Notes: generated by a model from the letters alone, not told the origin. Shown: positions 17,855 through 27,504, numbered from the stretch's first letter. The stretch: 64,000 bases of DNA from Allomuricauda sp. (GCF_013911645.1 NZ_JACESV010000005.1:121677-185676), one strand, 5' to 3'. A program made the numbers and translations.

Positions 17855-17884
17855 ATTAATGAATTTTGTGACTGTTCGGACAGA

Positions 17885-17938
17885 TTATAAAATAATACTT
17901 ACTAAAAGTGAAATAATCAATTTGGCTAGTGCTATCAT
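17885..17938 (-). pseudogene. Possible 17-codon hydrophobic peptide, remnant of a signal peptide
   Basis: A short frame MIALAKLIISLLVSIIL ends in TAA. It reads like the signal peptide of a head-GIN-type lipoprotein cut off before the lipobox, but a leader peptide or a chance frame is equally possible. It lies 30 bases upstream of the 69-aa membrane protein on the same strand. Confidence 0.2.
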
Positions 17939-18090
17939 AACTTTTGTGTTTTAGAATTTATTTCTGAAGCTAAAATACAGGACCTCTCTTGCCTGATGAA
18001 GTGATTTATGACAAGTGGTAATTTTGCCCGACCGAACGGTAAAATCATTAAATTTTGGCTAAAAAACCCGTAACAAACTGGTTTTAAAGG

Positions 18091-18615
18091 CTATTTCACC
18101 TTTGGGGGAAATTTGGAAAATACCTTTTTTACCAGGTTCCTAAGTTTGTCTTCCCTAACACTGGGAGAAGCATTTTCCCGGAATCCGCTCTCGGCCACAG
18201 CCTGCCAAACAAGGGCATCCCTTTGCGCGTCCACCAAATCAAACTGAATGCTGCGCTGCATGTTGGAACCGCCCAAGGGCAATCCTACGGATATACCCCC
18301 ACCTACATTTCTGCCACCGCCACCAATTCCTACGCCTACGTTATTATTTGGGGCGCCCCTGTATTCATAGCCCATAATGTTGATGAAGAGTTCCGGTTCC
18401 TCGGCCAATCGGTAACCCCTTGTTTTTAAGGTTGAATCCATAGCACGAAGTAGCCGTTTTTCATCCAATTGGCTCAGCCCAGATTCCATGTCAGAATAAT
18501 AATTGTATGTGGAGTAATTTGAAAAATCTACCTCCTTATCGTAGTCATAATTCACCTTAACGGAACTACAAGACATTAGTGCCGAAACCAATATTATGGA
18601 AAGCAAATACCGCAT
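18091..18615 (-). CDS. DUF4136 domain lipoprotein
   Basis: 174 aa with a lipoprotein signal (MRYLLSIILVSALMSCSS; lipobox LMSC). The mature part has the DUF4136 pattern: VNYDYDKEVDFSNYSTYNY at the start, LDEKRLLRAMDSTLKTRGY, PELFINIMGYEY, a Gly-rich segment (VGVGIGGGGRNVGGG), then LVDAQRDALVWQAVAESG and KVFSKFPPK at the end. Members are periplasm-facing lipoproteins of unknown function. No operon partner is evident; an intergenic gap separates it from obg. Confidence 0.88.
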   Translation of the reverse strand: MRYLLSIILVSALMSCSSVKVNYDYDKEVDFSNYSTYNYYSDMESGLSQLDEKRLLRAMDSTLKTRGYRLAEEPELFINIMGYEYRGAPNNNVGVGIGGGGRNVGGGISVGLPLGGSNMQRSIQFDLVDAQRDALVWQAVAESGFRENASPSVREDKLRNLVKKVFSKFPPKVK

Positions 18616-18679
18616 GATGAGACTTTTGGGTTCTCCTAAATTTAATCAATATATTGATTAGATGGCATATAGCAGAGTG

Positions 18680-19681
18680 TTATTCGTTCAACAACTTCCA
18701 AAGTCTATCCTTAAGCTGTTGTATTCCCAATCCACTTACCGATGATATGAACATATACGGAACATCCTTAAAATCCTCTTTCATGTCCTCATCCATTTCA
18801 TCAATAAGTTCCTGGTCCAGCATATCGCATTTGGAAATGGCCACCAATCTTTCCTTGTCCAACAATTCCGGATTGTACCTTCTAAGCTCATCCAAAAGTA
18901 TGTTGTACTCCTGACTGATGTCCTTACTATCCGCTGGAATCAAAAACAACAATGTGGCATTGCGTTCAATATGGCGCAAAAAATAGTGTCCCAATCCCTT
19001 GCCTTCGGCAGCACCTTCAATAATCCCTGGAATATCGGCCATTACAAAACTTTGAAAGTCTCGATATTCCACAATGCCCAAGTTGGGTTTTAAGGTAGTA
19101 AACTCGTAATTGGCAATTTTAGGCTTTGCCGAAGTCATTACGGAGAGTAGGGTGGATTTTCCCGCATTGGGAAAGCCTACAAGACCGACATCGGCCAAAA
19201 CTTTTAATTCCAGGGTAAGATGTCCTTCTTGCCCCTTAATGCCGGGCTGGGCATACCTTGGGGTTTGATTGGTGGCACTTTTAAAATGCCAGTTCCCCAA
19301 ACCGCCCATACCGCCTTCGAGTACAATTTTTTCTTCGCCGTCCTCAGTGATCTCAAAAAGTATCTCATTGGTTTCGGTATCCCTTACCACGGTGCCCAAA
19401 GGCACTTCCAAATACACATCCTCGCCATCGGCCCCGGTGCTGCGGCTTTTGCTTCCGTGCTCGCCGTGGCCTGCTTTAAAATGCTTTTTAAACTTGAAAT
19501 GGACCAGCGTCCACAAGTTTTTGTTCCCTTTGACTATAACATGACCTCCGCGACCACCATCACCACCATCGGGACCACCTTTGGCCACATACTTTTCGCG
19601 ACGTAAATGCGCAGAACCTTTACCTCCGTTTCCAGAAGAAATGTGCACCTTTACATAATCGACAAAATTTCCTTCGGTCAT
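18680..19681 (-). CDS. obg: GTPase Obg/CgtA
   Basis: 333 aa, full length. The Gly-rich Obg fold occupies residues 1-158 ([47 protein letters not shown]). The G domain has G1 [12 protein letters not shown]2 in [13 protein letters not shown]3 [10 protein letters not shown]4 SKCD and G5 SSVSG. Known role: essential GTPase in 50S ribosome maturation and stress control. It lacks the extra C-terminal domain of some Gram-positives, as usual for Bacteroidota. It lies 33 bases downstream of the adk fusion gene on the same strand, so an operon hpt-adk-obg is likely. Confidence 0.97.
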   Translation of the reverse strand: MTEGNFVDYVKVHISSGNGGKGSAHLRREKYVAKGGPDGGDGGRGGHVIVKGNKNLWTLVHFKFKKHFKAGHGEHGSKSRSTGADGEDVYLEVPLGTVVRDTETNEILFEITEDGEEKIVLEGGMGGLGNWHFKSATNQTPRYAQPGIKGQEGHLTLELKVLADVGLVGFPNAGKSTLLSVMTSAKPKIANYEFTTLKPNLGIVEYRDFQSFVMADIPGIIEGAAEGKGLGHYFLRHIERNATLLFLIPADSKDISQEYNILLDELRRYNPELLDKERLVAISKCDMLDQELIDEMDEDMKEDFKDVPYMFISSVSGLGIQQLKDRLWKLLNE

Positions 19682-19714
19682 ATTTTAATATATAAAGTCT
19701 TTGTTGGGAATCAA

Positions 19715-20821
19715 TTACAAGGAGTCGATCACTTTGCTCAAACGCTCGGTAATCTCATCAATCTCTCCTATTCCGTTTACAGAGTGGAATTTCCCCTGCT
19801 TTTCGTAATATGCTTTTAAGGGAGCCGTTTTCTCGTTGTATTCGTCAAAACGGTTACGGATCTTGCTCTCGTCTTGATCATCGGAACGGCCGCTACTTTT
19901 GCCGCGCTCCAACAAGCGGGCTACCAAAACATCATCCTCTGCTTCAAGGGCGATGGTTGCATTTATTTTCATGTCCTTGGATTCCAAGAAATTGTCCAAT
20001 GCTTCTGCCTGAGCAGCGGTTCGCGGAAATCCATCAAAAATAAAACCTGCCGCCTCTGGACTTTTCTCCACTTCGTCTTTTAGCATATCTATGGTTACTT
20101 CATCTGGCACCAAATCACCTTTATCAATGTAAGACTTGGCCAACTTGCCAAGCTCGGTTCCGTTTTTAATGTTGTAACGGAACACATCTCCAGTAGAAAT
20201 ATGTTTCAAATTATACTTTTCCTTTAGGAACCCTGCTTGGGTACCTTTTCCTGCTCCTGGCTTTCCAAAAAGCACTAGGTTGATCATATCTGTTTGATTT
20301 AATTGGTAAACTTCTCTTAGATTTCGGCCCAACTCGTTATAATCCAGCCCATACCCCACAATAAAATGGTCGGGAATCTCCAGACCCACATAATCTATGG
20401 CATATTCACCATTGTACACATCCGACTTATAAAATAGTGTGCCGATTTTAAACTCTTTCACATTGGTATTGGAGAATAGATGGACCAACTCTTTCAAGGT
20501 TCGGCCTGTATCCACAACATCTTCCAAAATAATAACGCTCTTTCCTTCAATTTCATCAGGAACATCCAAAAGGGTCTCTACAATTCCTGTTGATGTTAAA
20601 CCCTGATAAGAACTCAACCTTACAAAAGAAACCTCGCAGGGATGCTGGTAAGCTTTAAGAAAATCTGCTACAAACATAAAGGCCCCATTGAGCACCCCTA
20701 CGAACAAGGGTGTTTCATCCTTGTAATCGGCAGCAATTTCCTTGGCCATTTTAGCTATGGCCGCAAGGATTTCCTCTTCTTTTATATAGGGCTTAAAAAA
20801 CTTATCGTGGAGCTTAATCAA
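19715..20821 (-). CDS. Hypoxanthine phosphoribosyltransferase-adenylate kinase fusion
   Basis: 368 aa if translation starts at the TTG at 20821 (MIKLHDKFFKPYI); an in-frame TTG at 20830 would add three residues, and no ATG is available before the conserved part. Residues 1 to about 175 are a phosphoribosyltransferase, with a PRPP loop VIILEDVVDTGRTL and FVGVLNGAFMF. The rest is adenylate kinase: P-loop FGKPGAGKGTQ, FDGFPRTAAQAEAL and LLERGKSSGRSDDQDE with a short lid. The join contains an ATG (20287) exactly at the usual adk start (MINLVLFGKPGAGKG), so internal initiation could also give free adenylate kinase. It joins purine salvage with nucleotide phosphorylation, beside purK/purE. Confidence 0.92.
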   Translation of the reverse strand: MIKLHDKFFKPYIKEEEILAAIAKMAKEIAADYKDETPLFVGVLNGAFMFVADFLKAYQHPCEVSFVRLSSYQGLTSTGIVETLLDVPDEIEGKSVIILEDVVDTGRTLKELVHLFSNTNVKEFKIGTLFYKSDVYNGEYAIDYVGLEIPDHFIVGYGLDYNELGRNLREVYQLNQTDMINLVLFGKPGAGKGTQAGFLKEKYNLKHISTGDVFRYNIKNGTELGKLAKSYIDKGDLVPDEVTIDMLKDEVEKSPEAAGFIFDGFPRTAAQAEALDNFLESKDMKINATIALEAEDDVLVARLLERGKSSGRSDDQDESKIRNRFDEYNEKTAPLKAYYEKQGKFHSVNGIGEIDEITERLSKVIDSL

Positions 20822-20908
20822 TGTTCTCAAGTTATGGTCAGGTTGGCAAAGATAATATTTTTAAAGCTGCTAAGCCCTCACATCTTTTATAGCCTCGTGG
20901 ATTTCATG

Positions 20909-20916
20909 TATTTTTG
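20909..20916 (+). promoter_or_regulatory. Candidate -7 element for purK
   Basis: TATTTTTG fits the Bacteroidota -7 consensus TAnnTTTG and lies 22 bases before the purK ATG, giving a short leader. The -33 region has no clear TTG, so support is moderate. Confidence 0.4.
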
Positions 20917-20938
20917 CTGACATTCAATTTACAAATCA

Positions 20939-22102
20939 ATGCAATTTTTCTCTTCCGACTTTAAATTAGGGATTTTAGGTGGTGGACAATTGGGCAAAAT
21001 GATGCTCTACGAAACCCGAAAATGGGACATACAAACCAAGGTGATGGATGCTTCGGCCGAAGCTCCTTGCAAAATAGCCTGCAACGATTTTGTTCAAGGT
21101 AGTTTGATGGATTTTAATACCGTCTACAATTTTGGGAAGGATGTGGATGTCCTCACCATAGAGATTGAAAACGTAAATGTGGACGCCCTTGAAAAGTTGG
21201 AACACGAGGGAATCAAAGTCTATCCACCAACAAAAACCTTGAGGACCATTCAAAATAAAGCGGTCCAGAAATTGTTTTATACCGACCACGGTATTCCAAC
21301 AGCTCCTTTTACACGGTTTGCCTATACCTCTGAAATTGAAGACAGCATTAGCAACGGAGGGCTTTCCCTTCCATTTGTTTGGAAAAGTGCCCAATTTGGG
21401 TACGACGGACAGGGTGTAAAGGTGGTCCGCAAGATGGAGGATCTTAAGGACCTGCCCAATGTGGAATGCATTGCCGAAAAAATGATCGATTTTAAAAATG
21501 AATTGGCCGTTGTGGTAGCACGGAACGCCAAGGGCGAGGTAAAAACCTATCCCGTGGTGGAAATGGAATTTCATCCCGAGGCCAATCAAGTGGAATACGT
21601 TATCTGCCCTGCAAGAATTGATGCTGCCGTGGCCAAAAAGGCTCAAGAAGTTGCCTTAAGAGTTTCGGAGCATATAAAGCACGTGGGATTGTTGGCCGTG
21701 GAAATGTTTCAGACCAAGGATGACCAAATTCTGGTGAACGAATCCGCCCCAAGACCACACAATAGCGGACATTACAGTATTGAAGCAGCATACACCAACC
21801 AGTTTGAGCAACATATCCGTGCCATTTTAGGCCTGCCACTCGGAAAAACGGACAGCAAAGTGGCCGGAATTATGGTCAATTTGGTAGGGGCCGAAGACCA
21901 TACAGGTGATGTGGTTTACGAGAACATCGAAGAAATATTGGGGATGGATGGGGTTACACCGCACATTTATGGTAAAAAACAAACCCGTCCGTTTCGTAAA
22001 ATGGGTCATGTAACCATTGTGGACGAGAATATGGCCAGAGCTCGGGAAGTAGCCCAAAAAGTGAAGGAAACCATTAAAGTGGTAACGAACAAACAGCAAT
22101 AA
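20939..22102 (+). CDS. purK: N5-carboxyaminoimidazole ribonucleotide synthase PurK
   Basis: 387 aa ATP-grasp enzyme. N-terminal LGILGGGQLGKMMLYE is the family signature. The central ATP-grasp motifs include PFVWKSAQFGYDGQGVKVV and ECIAEKMIDFKNELAV, and the metal site lies in EMFQTKDDQILVNESAPRPH followed by NSGHYSIEA. It converts AIR, ATP and bicarbonate to N5-CAIR in purine synthesis. purE follows after 64 bases on the same strand and uses the product. Confidence 0.97.
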   Translation: MQFFSSDFKLGILGGGQLGKMMLYETRKWDIQTKVMDASAEAPCKIACNDFVQGSLMDFNTVYNFGKDVDVLTIEIENVNVDALEKLEHEGIKVYPPTKTLRTIQNKAVQKLFYTDHGIPTAPFTRFAYTSEIEDSISNGGLSLPFVWKSAQFGYDGQGVKVVRKMEDLKDLPNVECIAEKMIDFKNELAVVVARNAKGEVKTYPVVEMEFHPEANQVEYVICPARIDAAVAKKAQEVALRVSEHIKHVGLLAVEMFQTKDDQILVNESAPRPHNSGHYSIEAAYTNQFEQHIRAILGLPLGKTDSKVAGIMVNLVGAEDHTGDVVYENIEEILGMDGVTPHIYGKKQTRPFRKMGHVTIVDENMARAREVAQKVKETIKVVTNKQQ

Positions 22103-22166
22103 TCAAATTTCAAAGATCAAGTGACACGTTCAAGTTTAGTTATTGGAATTTAAAGATTGGAATTTT

Positions 22167-22661
22167 ATGAAAAAAGTAGCCGTAATTATGGGAAGCACAA
22201 GTGACCTTCCCGTTATGCAAGACGCCATTGATATATTGAAAGAATTGGGCGTTGATGTGGACGTGGACATTGTGTCCGCCCACAGGACCCCAGAAAAACT
22301 CTTCAGCTTTAGTAAAAGTGCCCACACCAATGGCTATTCCGTAATTATTGCCGGGGCCGGTGGAGCAGCACATTTACCGGGAATGGTAGCATCGTTATCG
22401 CCCCTTCCTGTTATCGGAGTTCCCGTAAAAAGTAGCAATTCCATTGATGGTTGGGATTCCGTCCTGTCCATTTTACAAATGCCCGGTGGGGTTCCCGTGG
22501 CCACCGTAGCTTTAAACGGAGCAAAAAATGCCGGAATTCTTGCGGCACAGATTATCGGAAGCTCCAATAGTGATATTATGGACAACATTATTTCCTATAA
22601 AGAGGGACTTAAGGAAAAAGTAATCAAAGGTGCCGAAGAGGTAAAGAAAACATTCCAGTAG
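22167..22661 (+). CDS. purE: N5-carboxyaminoimidazole ribonucleotide mutase PurE
   Basis: 164 aa from the ATG at 22167; an in-frame start 24 bases upstream adds a non-conserved tail. The class I PurE motifs are all visible: IMGSTSDLPVMQDA, VSAHRTPEKL, IAGAGGAAHLPGM and GVPVKSSNSIDGWDSVLSI. It interconverts N5-CAIR and CAIR, the step after PurK. It is downstream of purK in the same operon. The gap between the two genes has short CAAGTTCAAG-like low-complexity sequence. Confidence 0.97.
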   Translation: MKKVAVIMGSTSDLPVMQDAIDILKELGVDVDVDIVSAHRTPEKLFSFSKSAHTNGYSVIIAGAGGAAHLPGMVASLSPLPVIGVPVKSSNSIDGWDSVLSILQMPGGVPVATVALNGAKNAGILAAQIIGSSNSDIMDNIISYKEGLKEKVIKGAEEVKKTFQ

Positions 22662-22677
22662 CAAACCTTGGTTGATT

Positions 22678-23070
22678 ATGAACTATAATCAAATTGGCAT
22701 ATTGTTGGGGATTTGCGCTATTGCCTTTTTTGGTTTTACACTAAAGAAAGTAAGCAACCCTTACCTAAAAGGTCTTTGGAAGAGTGGCCTTTTGGTCTTC
22801 TCCCTATATGCAGCTCTTTTAATCTATGTTGAAATACGTTGGCAATTCATTTCGGATTATGCCAGCAAATACGATCTCAACGGAAATGGCTTTGTGGATT
22901 TAAACGAGTATTCCGAAAAGGCCATCGCCGCCATGAACAAAATGACCAGTGGCGCCAAAGAAAAAAGCTATGCCGCCTTAACCATGGCTGCATTTTCCTC
23001 CATTATCGGTTTTGCCTATTTAGTGAGTGATTGGGCAGTAACCCATTTTAAAAACAAAGAACAGAAGTAA
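22678..23070 (+). CDS. Membrane protein with a single EF-hand-like loop
   Basis: 130 aa from the ATG at 22678. Helices are visible in IGILLGICAIAFFGFTL, GLLVFSLYAALLIYVEIRW and YAALTMAAFSSIIGFAYLV. Between helices 2 and 3 lies DLNGNGFVDLNEY, a full EF-hand loop pattern (D-x-N-x-N-G-x-x-D-x-x-E), so a Ca2+-binding exposed loop is plausible. It is flanked closely by purE (16 bases) and the M3 peptidase (5 bases), so it is co-transcribed. I do not recognise a named family; a Ca2+-responsive membrane role is inference. Confidence 0.75.
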   Translation: MNYNQIGILLGICAIAFFGFTLKKVSNPYLKGLWKSGLLVFSLYAALLIYVEIRWQFISDYASKYDLNGNGFVDLNEYSEKAIAAMNKMTSGAKEKSYAALTMAAFSSIIGFAYLVSDWAVTHFKNKEQK

Positions 23071-23075
23071 CACAT

Positions 23076-25097
23076 ATGAACAATCCATTATTGGAAGCTT
23101 TTGACAAGGCTCCTTTTTCAAAAATAAAAAACGAACATTTTAAACCCGCTTTTCTTCAGGCCATCGAGGATACCAAAAAGGAAATCGACACTATTGTGAA
23201 TAATCCAGAGCCGCCCACTTTTGAAAATACCTTGGAAGCCTTGGATTTTTCGGGTCAGCAATTGGACCGTATTTCCAGTATCTTTTTCAATTTGAATTCT
23301 GCGGAAACCAACGAAGAAATCCAGAAAATAGCCCAAGAAGTGTCCCCTCTATTGTCGGAGTTCAGCAATGACATCACTTTGAACCAAGGGCTTTTTGAGC
23401 GTATCAAAACTGTTTATGAACAACGAGATTCGTTGGATTTGACAAAAGAACAGCAGACCCTTCTTGAAAAAAAATATAAGAATTTTAGTAGAAATGGTGC
23501 CAATCTTAAGGAAGAGAACAAAAAACGCCTTCGCGAAATAGATACAGAACTCTCCAAATTAAAACTCACATTTGGCGAGAATGTGTTGGCCGAGACCAAT
23601 AAATATGAAATGTTGCTGACGGATGAAAAAGATGTGGAGGGGCTTCCCGAAGGCACCAAAGAAGCAGCAGTCCAACTAGCTGAATCCAAAGGTAAGCAGG
23701 GCTGGTTGATTACCTTGGACTACCCCAGCTACATCCCGTTTATGAAATACGCCAAGAACAGGGAGTTGCGCAAGGAACTGTCCATGGCCTTTGGCAGCAA
23801 AGGTTTCCATAACGATGAACTGGACAACCAAGAAAACGTAAAGCGCATTGCAAATCTTCGCCACGAAAGGGCAAATTTATTAGGCTATAAAACTCATGCA
23901 CATTTTGTGCTAGAAGAACGTATGGCCGAGACCCCAGAAAAAGTGATGGATTTTTTGAACGAACTTTTGGAGAAATCCAAACCAGCCGCCGAAAGGGAAT
24001 TTGCCGAACTGGAAGCTTTCGCCAAGGAGCTGGACAACATTGACCGTCTGGAAAAATGGGACAGTGCTTATTATTCCGAAAAATTGAAGCAAAAACTGTT
24101 CAATTTGGATGATGAAAAGCTGAAACCCTACTTTAAGCTGGAAAATGTAATCAACGGGGTGTTCCAAGTTGCGAAAATACTTTTCGGGCTTACGTTTAAA
24201 GAAGTGGACAATGTGGACAAATACCACGAAGAGGTAAAAACTTTTGAGGTTTACGAAAACGACAATTTCATTTCCTTGTTTTATGCCGACTTCCACCCCA
24301 GACCCGGAAAACGTGGCGGTGCTTGGATGACCTCTTACAAACCACAATATACCTTGGGCGGAAAAAATAGTAGGCCGCATATTTCCAATGTCTGTAATTT
24401 CACCAAACCTACAAGTTCCAAACCATCCTTGCTCACCTTCAACGAAGTGACCACACTTTTTCATGAATTTGGGCATGCCTTGCACGGCATGTTGGCCAAT
24501 ACCACCTACCCTAGCCTATCCGGAACTTCCGTGTACTGGGACTTTGTGGAACTACCTAGCCAAGTAATGGAAAATTGGTGCTACGAAAAAGAAGCCTTGG
24601 AACTTTTTGCGCATCATTACGAAACAGGCGAATTGATTCCGATGGAGTTGATAGAAAAAATAAAGGAGTCCGCCACGTTTCAAGAGGGTATGGCAACGGT
24701 TCGCCAGTTGAGCTTTGGACTGTTGGATATGGCTTGGCATGGTAAGGACCCATCAAGCATTAAAGATGTAAAAGCTTATGAAACGCAAGCCTTTGAAAGC
24801 ACCAACTTATTCCCAGAAACACCAGAAACCTGCATGAGTACATCTTTCGCCCACATTTTCCAAGGTGGCTATTCTTCTGGCTACTATAGTTATAAATGGG
24901 CCGAGGTATTGGATGCAGATGCCTTTGCCTTTTTTAAGGAAAATGGGATTTTCAGTAGAATGGTTGCCGACAAATTCAAAGAGCATGTCCTTTCTAAAGG
25001 TGGCACGGAAAACCCGATGGAACTATATAAGCGTTTTAGGGGAGCAGAACCTAATATTGACGCCTTGTTGAAGCGGGCAGGACTGGTTACTAAATAA
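23076..25097 (+). CDS. M3 family zinc metallopeptidase (oligopeptidase A / Dcp-like)
   Basis: 673 aa, the usual length for the family. The zinc site is TTLFHEFGHALHGML (HExxH) with the downstream Glu in the SVYWDFVELPSQVMENW segment. Other family blocks are ADFHPRPGKRGGAWM, TVRQLSFGLLDMAWH, and FAHIFQGGYSSGYYSYKW near the end. There is no signal peptide, suggesting a cytoplasmic enzyme that degrades peptides, though Dcp-like members can be periplasmic. It closes the purK-purE-EF-hand operon. Confidence 0.95.
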   Translation: MNNPLLEAFDKAPFSKIKNEHFKPAFLQAIEDTKKEIDTIVNNPEPPTFENTLEALDFSGQQLDRISSIFFNLNSAETNEEIQKIAQEVSPLLSEFSNDITLNQGLFERIKTVYEQRDSLDLTKEQQTLLEKKYKNFSRNGANLKEENKKRLREIDTELSKLKLTFGENVLAETNKYEMLLTDEKDVEGLPEGTKEAAVQLAESKGKQGWLITLDYPSYIPFMKYAKNRELRKELSMAFGSKGFHNDELDNQENVKRIANLRHERANLLGYKTHAHFVLEERMAETPEKVMDFLNELLEKSKPAAEREFAELEAFAKELDNIDRLEKWDSAYYSEKLKQKLFNLDDEKLKPYFKLENVINGVFQVAKILFGLTFKEVDNVDKYHEEVKTFEVYENDNFISLFYADFHPRPGKRGGAWMTSYKPQYTLGGKNSRPHISNVCNFTKPTSSKPSLLTFNEVTTLFHEFGHALHGMLANTTYPSLSGTSVYWDFVELPSQVMENWCYEKEALELFAHHYETGELIPMELIEKIKESATFQEGMATVRQLSFGLLDMAWHGKDPSSIKDVKAYETQAFESTNLFPETPETCMSTSFAHIFQGGYSSGYYSYKWAEVLDADAFAFFKENGIFSRMVADKFKEHVLSKGGTENPMELYKRFRGAEPNIDALLKRAGLVTK

Positions 25098-25236
25098 CAA
25101 GGATTTTTTATACCAATTTGGAACCGCAACAAGAAAAGTGATGGAAATTTACTATCTTTCATTACCTGACCCCATAAAGCTTGAGAGCTCCCATAAATAA
25201 TCAAGGCTTACTTTGTTACAACCAACCCCGAAGTAT

Positions 25237-27096
25237 ATGAAAAATTGGGACATTAAGGATCTTGGATCAGATAGTTTGTTTACGGAAACCATCAAACTTG
25301 CCAAAATAGGCATCTATGAACTTAACGTAGCCTCCAACGAAATTTATTGGAGCGATGTTACCCGCGAAATCACCGAAGTTCCTGATGATTTTGCGCCATC
25401 TATGGATAACCTTGCTTCCTTTTTTAATGAAGGATACTACAGGGATATGGCCCGTGATGCCATGCAAAATGCCATCTCAAAGGGTAAGCCTTATGATTTG
25501 GACATGGAGGTTGTTACAGCCAAAGGCAACATTAAGTGTGTTCGTAATGTGGGGAATCCAAAAATGGAAAATGGGGTTTGTGTAAAATTATTCGGTTTCC
25601 TCCAAGACATTACCGAAAGGAAACAGACAAAAGTTGAGCTTACCAAAAAAATCCAACAACTCAATCTTGCAGAACAATTATCCCAAATTGGCTATTGGGA
25701 ATGGGATATTTTGGCCGACAACATTATTTGGTCGGACAACCTATATCGCATATTTGGTCTGGAAGTGGGCACTCCCATCCATTTTGAACGCGTTGTCGAA
25801 GCAATACATCCCGATGACCGAAAAACTTTTCGTGAGAATGCCCAAGAGTTTATCGACGAGAAACGGTTTCGAAAATTTATGCACCGCATAATTCACAAAG
25901 ACGGCAGTGTCCATACAGTTGAGTTGATCGGGGAACTCATCATGAATCAACATGGCGATGTGGTAAAAATGATCGGAACCACACAGGATATTACCGAACA
26001 CCGAATGTCCGAAATCAAGTTTAGAGGTTTATTGGATTCCGCACCGGACACCATGGTCATTGTTGATCGAAAAGGTATCATCCAATTGATCAATAAGCAG
26101 GCAGAGAAAATGTTTGGCTATAAATCATCGGAACTTATTGACGAACATGTGACCATTCTTGTCCCAAAACGACTTTGGGACACCATGGAATATTATGCTG
26201 AGACATTTTTTAAAGCCCCAAAACATACCGGGCTTCCTGCGGACCTTGATTTTTTTGTACAAAACAAATCAGGTTTCCAAATACCCGTCCAAATTACCCT
26301 AAGTCCACTGGAAACCTCCGAAGGCCTTCTGGTATCGATTGCCGTCAGGGATATTACGGTTCAAAAACAGGCAGCGCATCGAATTATGGAGACCAACAAA
26401 AGTTTAAAGGAATCGGCCAAGCGACTGAAGGCCCAAAATCGCCAATTGGAAGAGTTCAACCAAATCACATCACACAATCTGAGATCCCCGGTAAGCAATC
26501 TCAATGCCTTATTGGATATTTACAAAACGGAAAAAAATTCCAAAACCAAGGAGATGATCATCGGTAAAATTGAGTCAGTTACAAAACATCTTACATGGAC
26601 TTTGGACACCCTTGTGGAATCCTTGCTCATTAAAAAAAGTGCTCAACAATCTTTAGAAAAAAGCCATTTCGACAAAACATTGGAAAGAACAAAAGAGATG
26701 CTCGCGGCCGAGATTTTAAAGACCAATGCGGTCATTACCTCTGATTTTTCCGAAGCTCCCACCGTGATGTACAACAAAATCTATTTGGAAAGTATTTTCA
26801 TTAATCTGATCAGCAATTCCTTAAAATACAAGGCGAAAGACAGGGCTCCCGAAATTTTTGTGAAATCAAGGATAAACGATGGAACGGTACAGCTGGAATT
26901 TAAGGACAATGGTTTGGGAATCAATCTTAAAAAGAACGGGCACAAACTCTTTGGGTTCAGCAAAGTTTTTCATAGAAACGATGACGCAAAAGGTGTTGGG
27001 TTATTTATAACAAAGGCCCAGGTTGATGCCATGGGCGGAAAAATTTGGGCCAAGAGCGAAGAAGGCAAAGGCACTTCTTTTTTTATAAATTTATAA
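25237..27096 (+). CDS. PAS-domain sensor histidine kinase
   Basis: 619 aa from the ATG at 25237. There is no membrane segment, so it is cytoplasmic. Three PAS/PAC modules are visible (residues about 15-125, 135-255, 265-385), each ending in a DIT-type PAC motif (FGFLQDITERK, MIGTTQDITEH, AVRDITVQKQ). Then come a HisKA-like segment with H-box SHNLRSPVSNL and an HATPase domain with the N-box NLISNSLKYK, DNGLGIN, and GVGLFITKAQVDAMGGKI. A receiver-only gene begins 12 bases after its stop, so they form a phosphorelay pair. The signal is unknown; multi-PAS soluble kinases often sense light, redox or metabolites. Confidence 0.92.
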   Translation: MKNWDIKDLGSDSLFTETIKLAKIGIYELNVASNEIYWSDVTREITEVPDDFAPSMDNLASFFNEGYYRDMARDAMQNAISKGKPYDLDMEVVTAKGNIKCVRNVGNPKMENGVCVKLFGFLQDITERKQTKVELTKKIQQLNLAEQLSQIGYWEWDILADNIIWSDNLYRIFGLEVGTPIHFERVVEAIHPDDRKTFRENAQEFIDEKRFRKFMHRIIHKDGSVHTVELIGELIMNQHGDVVKMIGTTQDITEHRMSEIKFRGLLDSAPDTMVIVDRKGIIQLINKQAEKMFGYKSSELIDEHVTILVPKRLWDTMEYYAETFFKAPKHTGLPADLDFFVQNKSGFQIPVQITLSPLETSEGLLVSIAVRDITVQKQAAHRIMETNKSLKESAKRLKAQNRQLEEFNQITSHNLRSPVSNLNALLDIYKTEKNSKTKEMIIGKIESVTKHLTWTLDTLVESLLIKKSAQQSLEKSHFDKTLERTKEMLAAEILKTNAVITSDFSEAPTVMYNKIYLESIFINLISNSLKYKAKDRAPEIFVKSRINDGTVQLEFKDNGLGINLKKNGHKLFGFSKVFHRNDDAKGVGLFITKAQVDAMGGKIWAKSEEGKGTSFFINL

Positions 27097-27108
27097 CTGT
27101 TGATGATT

Positions 27109-27504
27109 ATGAAACCAGTTAATGTCTTTGTGGTCGATGATGATGACATCTATCAATTTACAATCGGAGTAACACTTAAAAACATTCCAGCAGTGCGTTC
27201 TACCCGTACCTTTTCCGATGGTGCAGAAGCACTGGAATATATTGTAGTACACCAGAATGACGTTGATGAATTACCGGACATCATCTTTTTGGATATTAAC
27301 ATGCCCGTATTGGATGGGTTCCAATTTATGGAAGAGTTTATCGAACTGCTTCCTAAATTGAACAAAAGCATCAAAGTATATATGGTTTCCTCTTCGATGG
27401 ACCCCAAGGATATCAAAAAGGCGGACAGAATTGAGGAAATATCCGATTATTTGATAAAACCTTTAAACTCAAAACATATCAAGGAAATCGTGGCCAAACT
27501 GTAA
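27109..27504 (+). CDS. Single-domain response regulator
   Basis: 131 aa from the ATG at 27109 (alternative starts at 27100 or 27103). It is a receiver only: acidic pocket VVDDDD, phosphoacceptor in DIIFLDINMPVLDGF, the VSSSMDP switch and the DYLIKPL lysine. It has no output domain and works with the upstream PAS kinase, probably by relaying phosphate or by protein interaction. Confidence 0.92.
   Translation: MKPVNVFVVDDDDIYQFTIGVTLKNIPAVRSTRTFSDGAEALEYIVVHQNDVDELPDIIFLDINMPVLDGFQFMEEFIELLPKLNKSIKVYMVSSSMDPKDIKKADRIEEISDYLIKPLNSKHIKEIVAKL

Noticed and set aside
20975..21646. Minus-strand 223-codon frame opposite purK
   Set aside because: Shadow of purK, whose family motifs are complete on the other strand.
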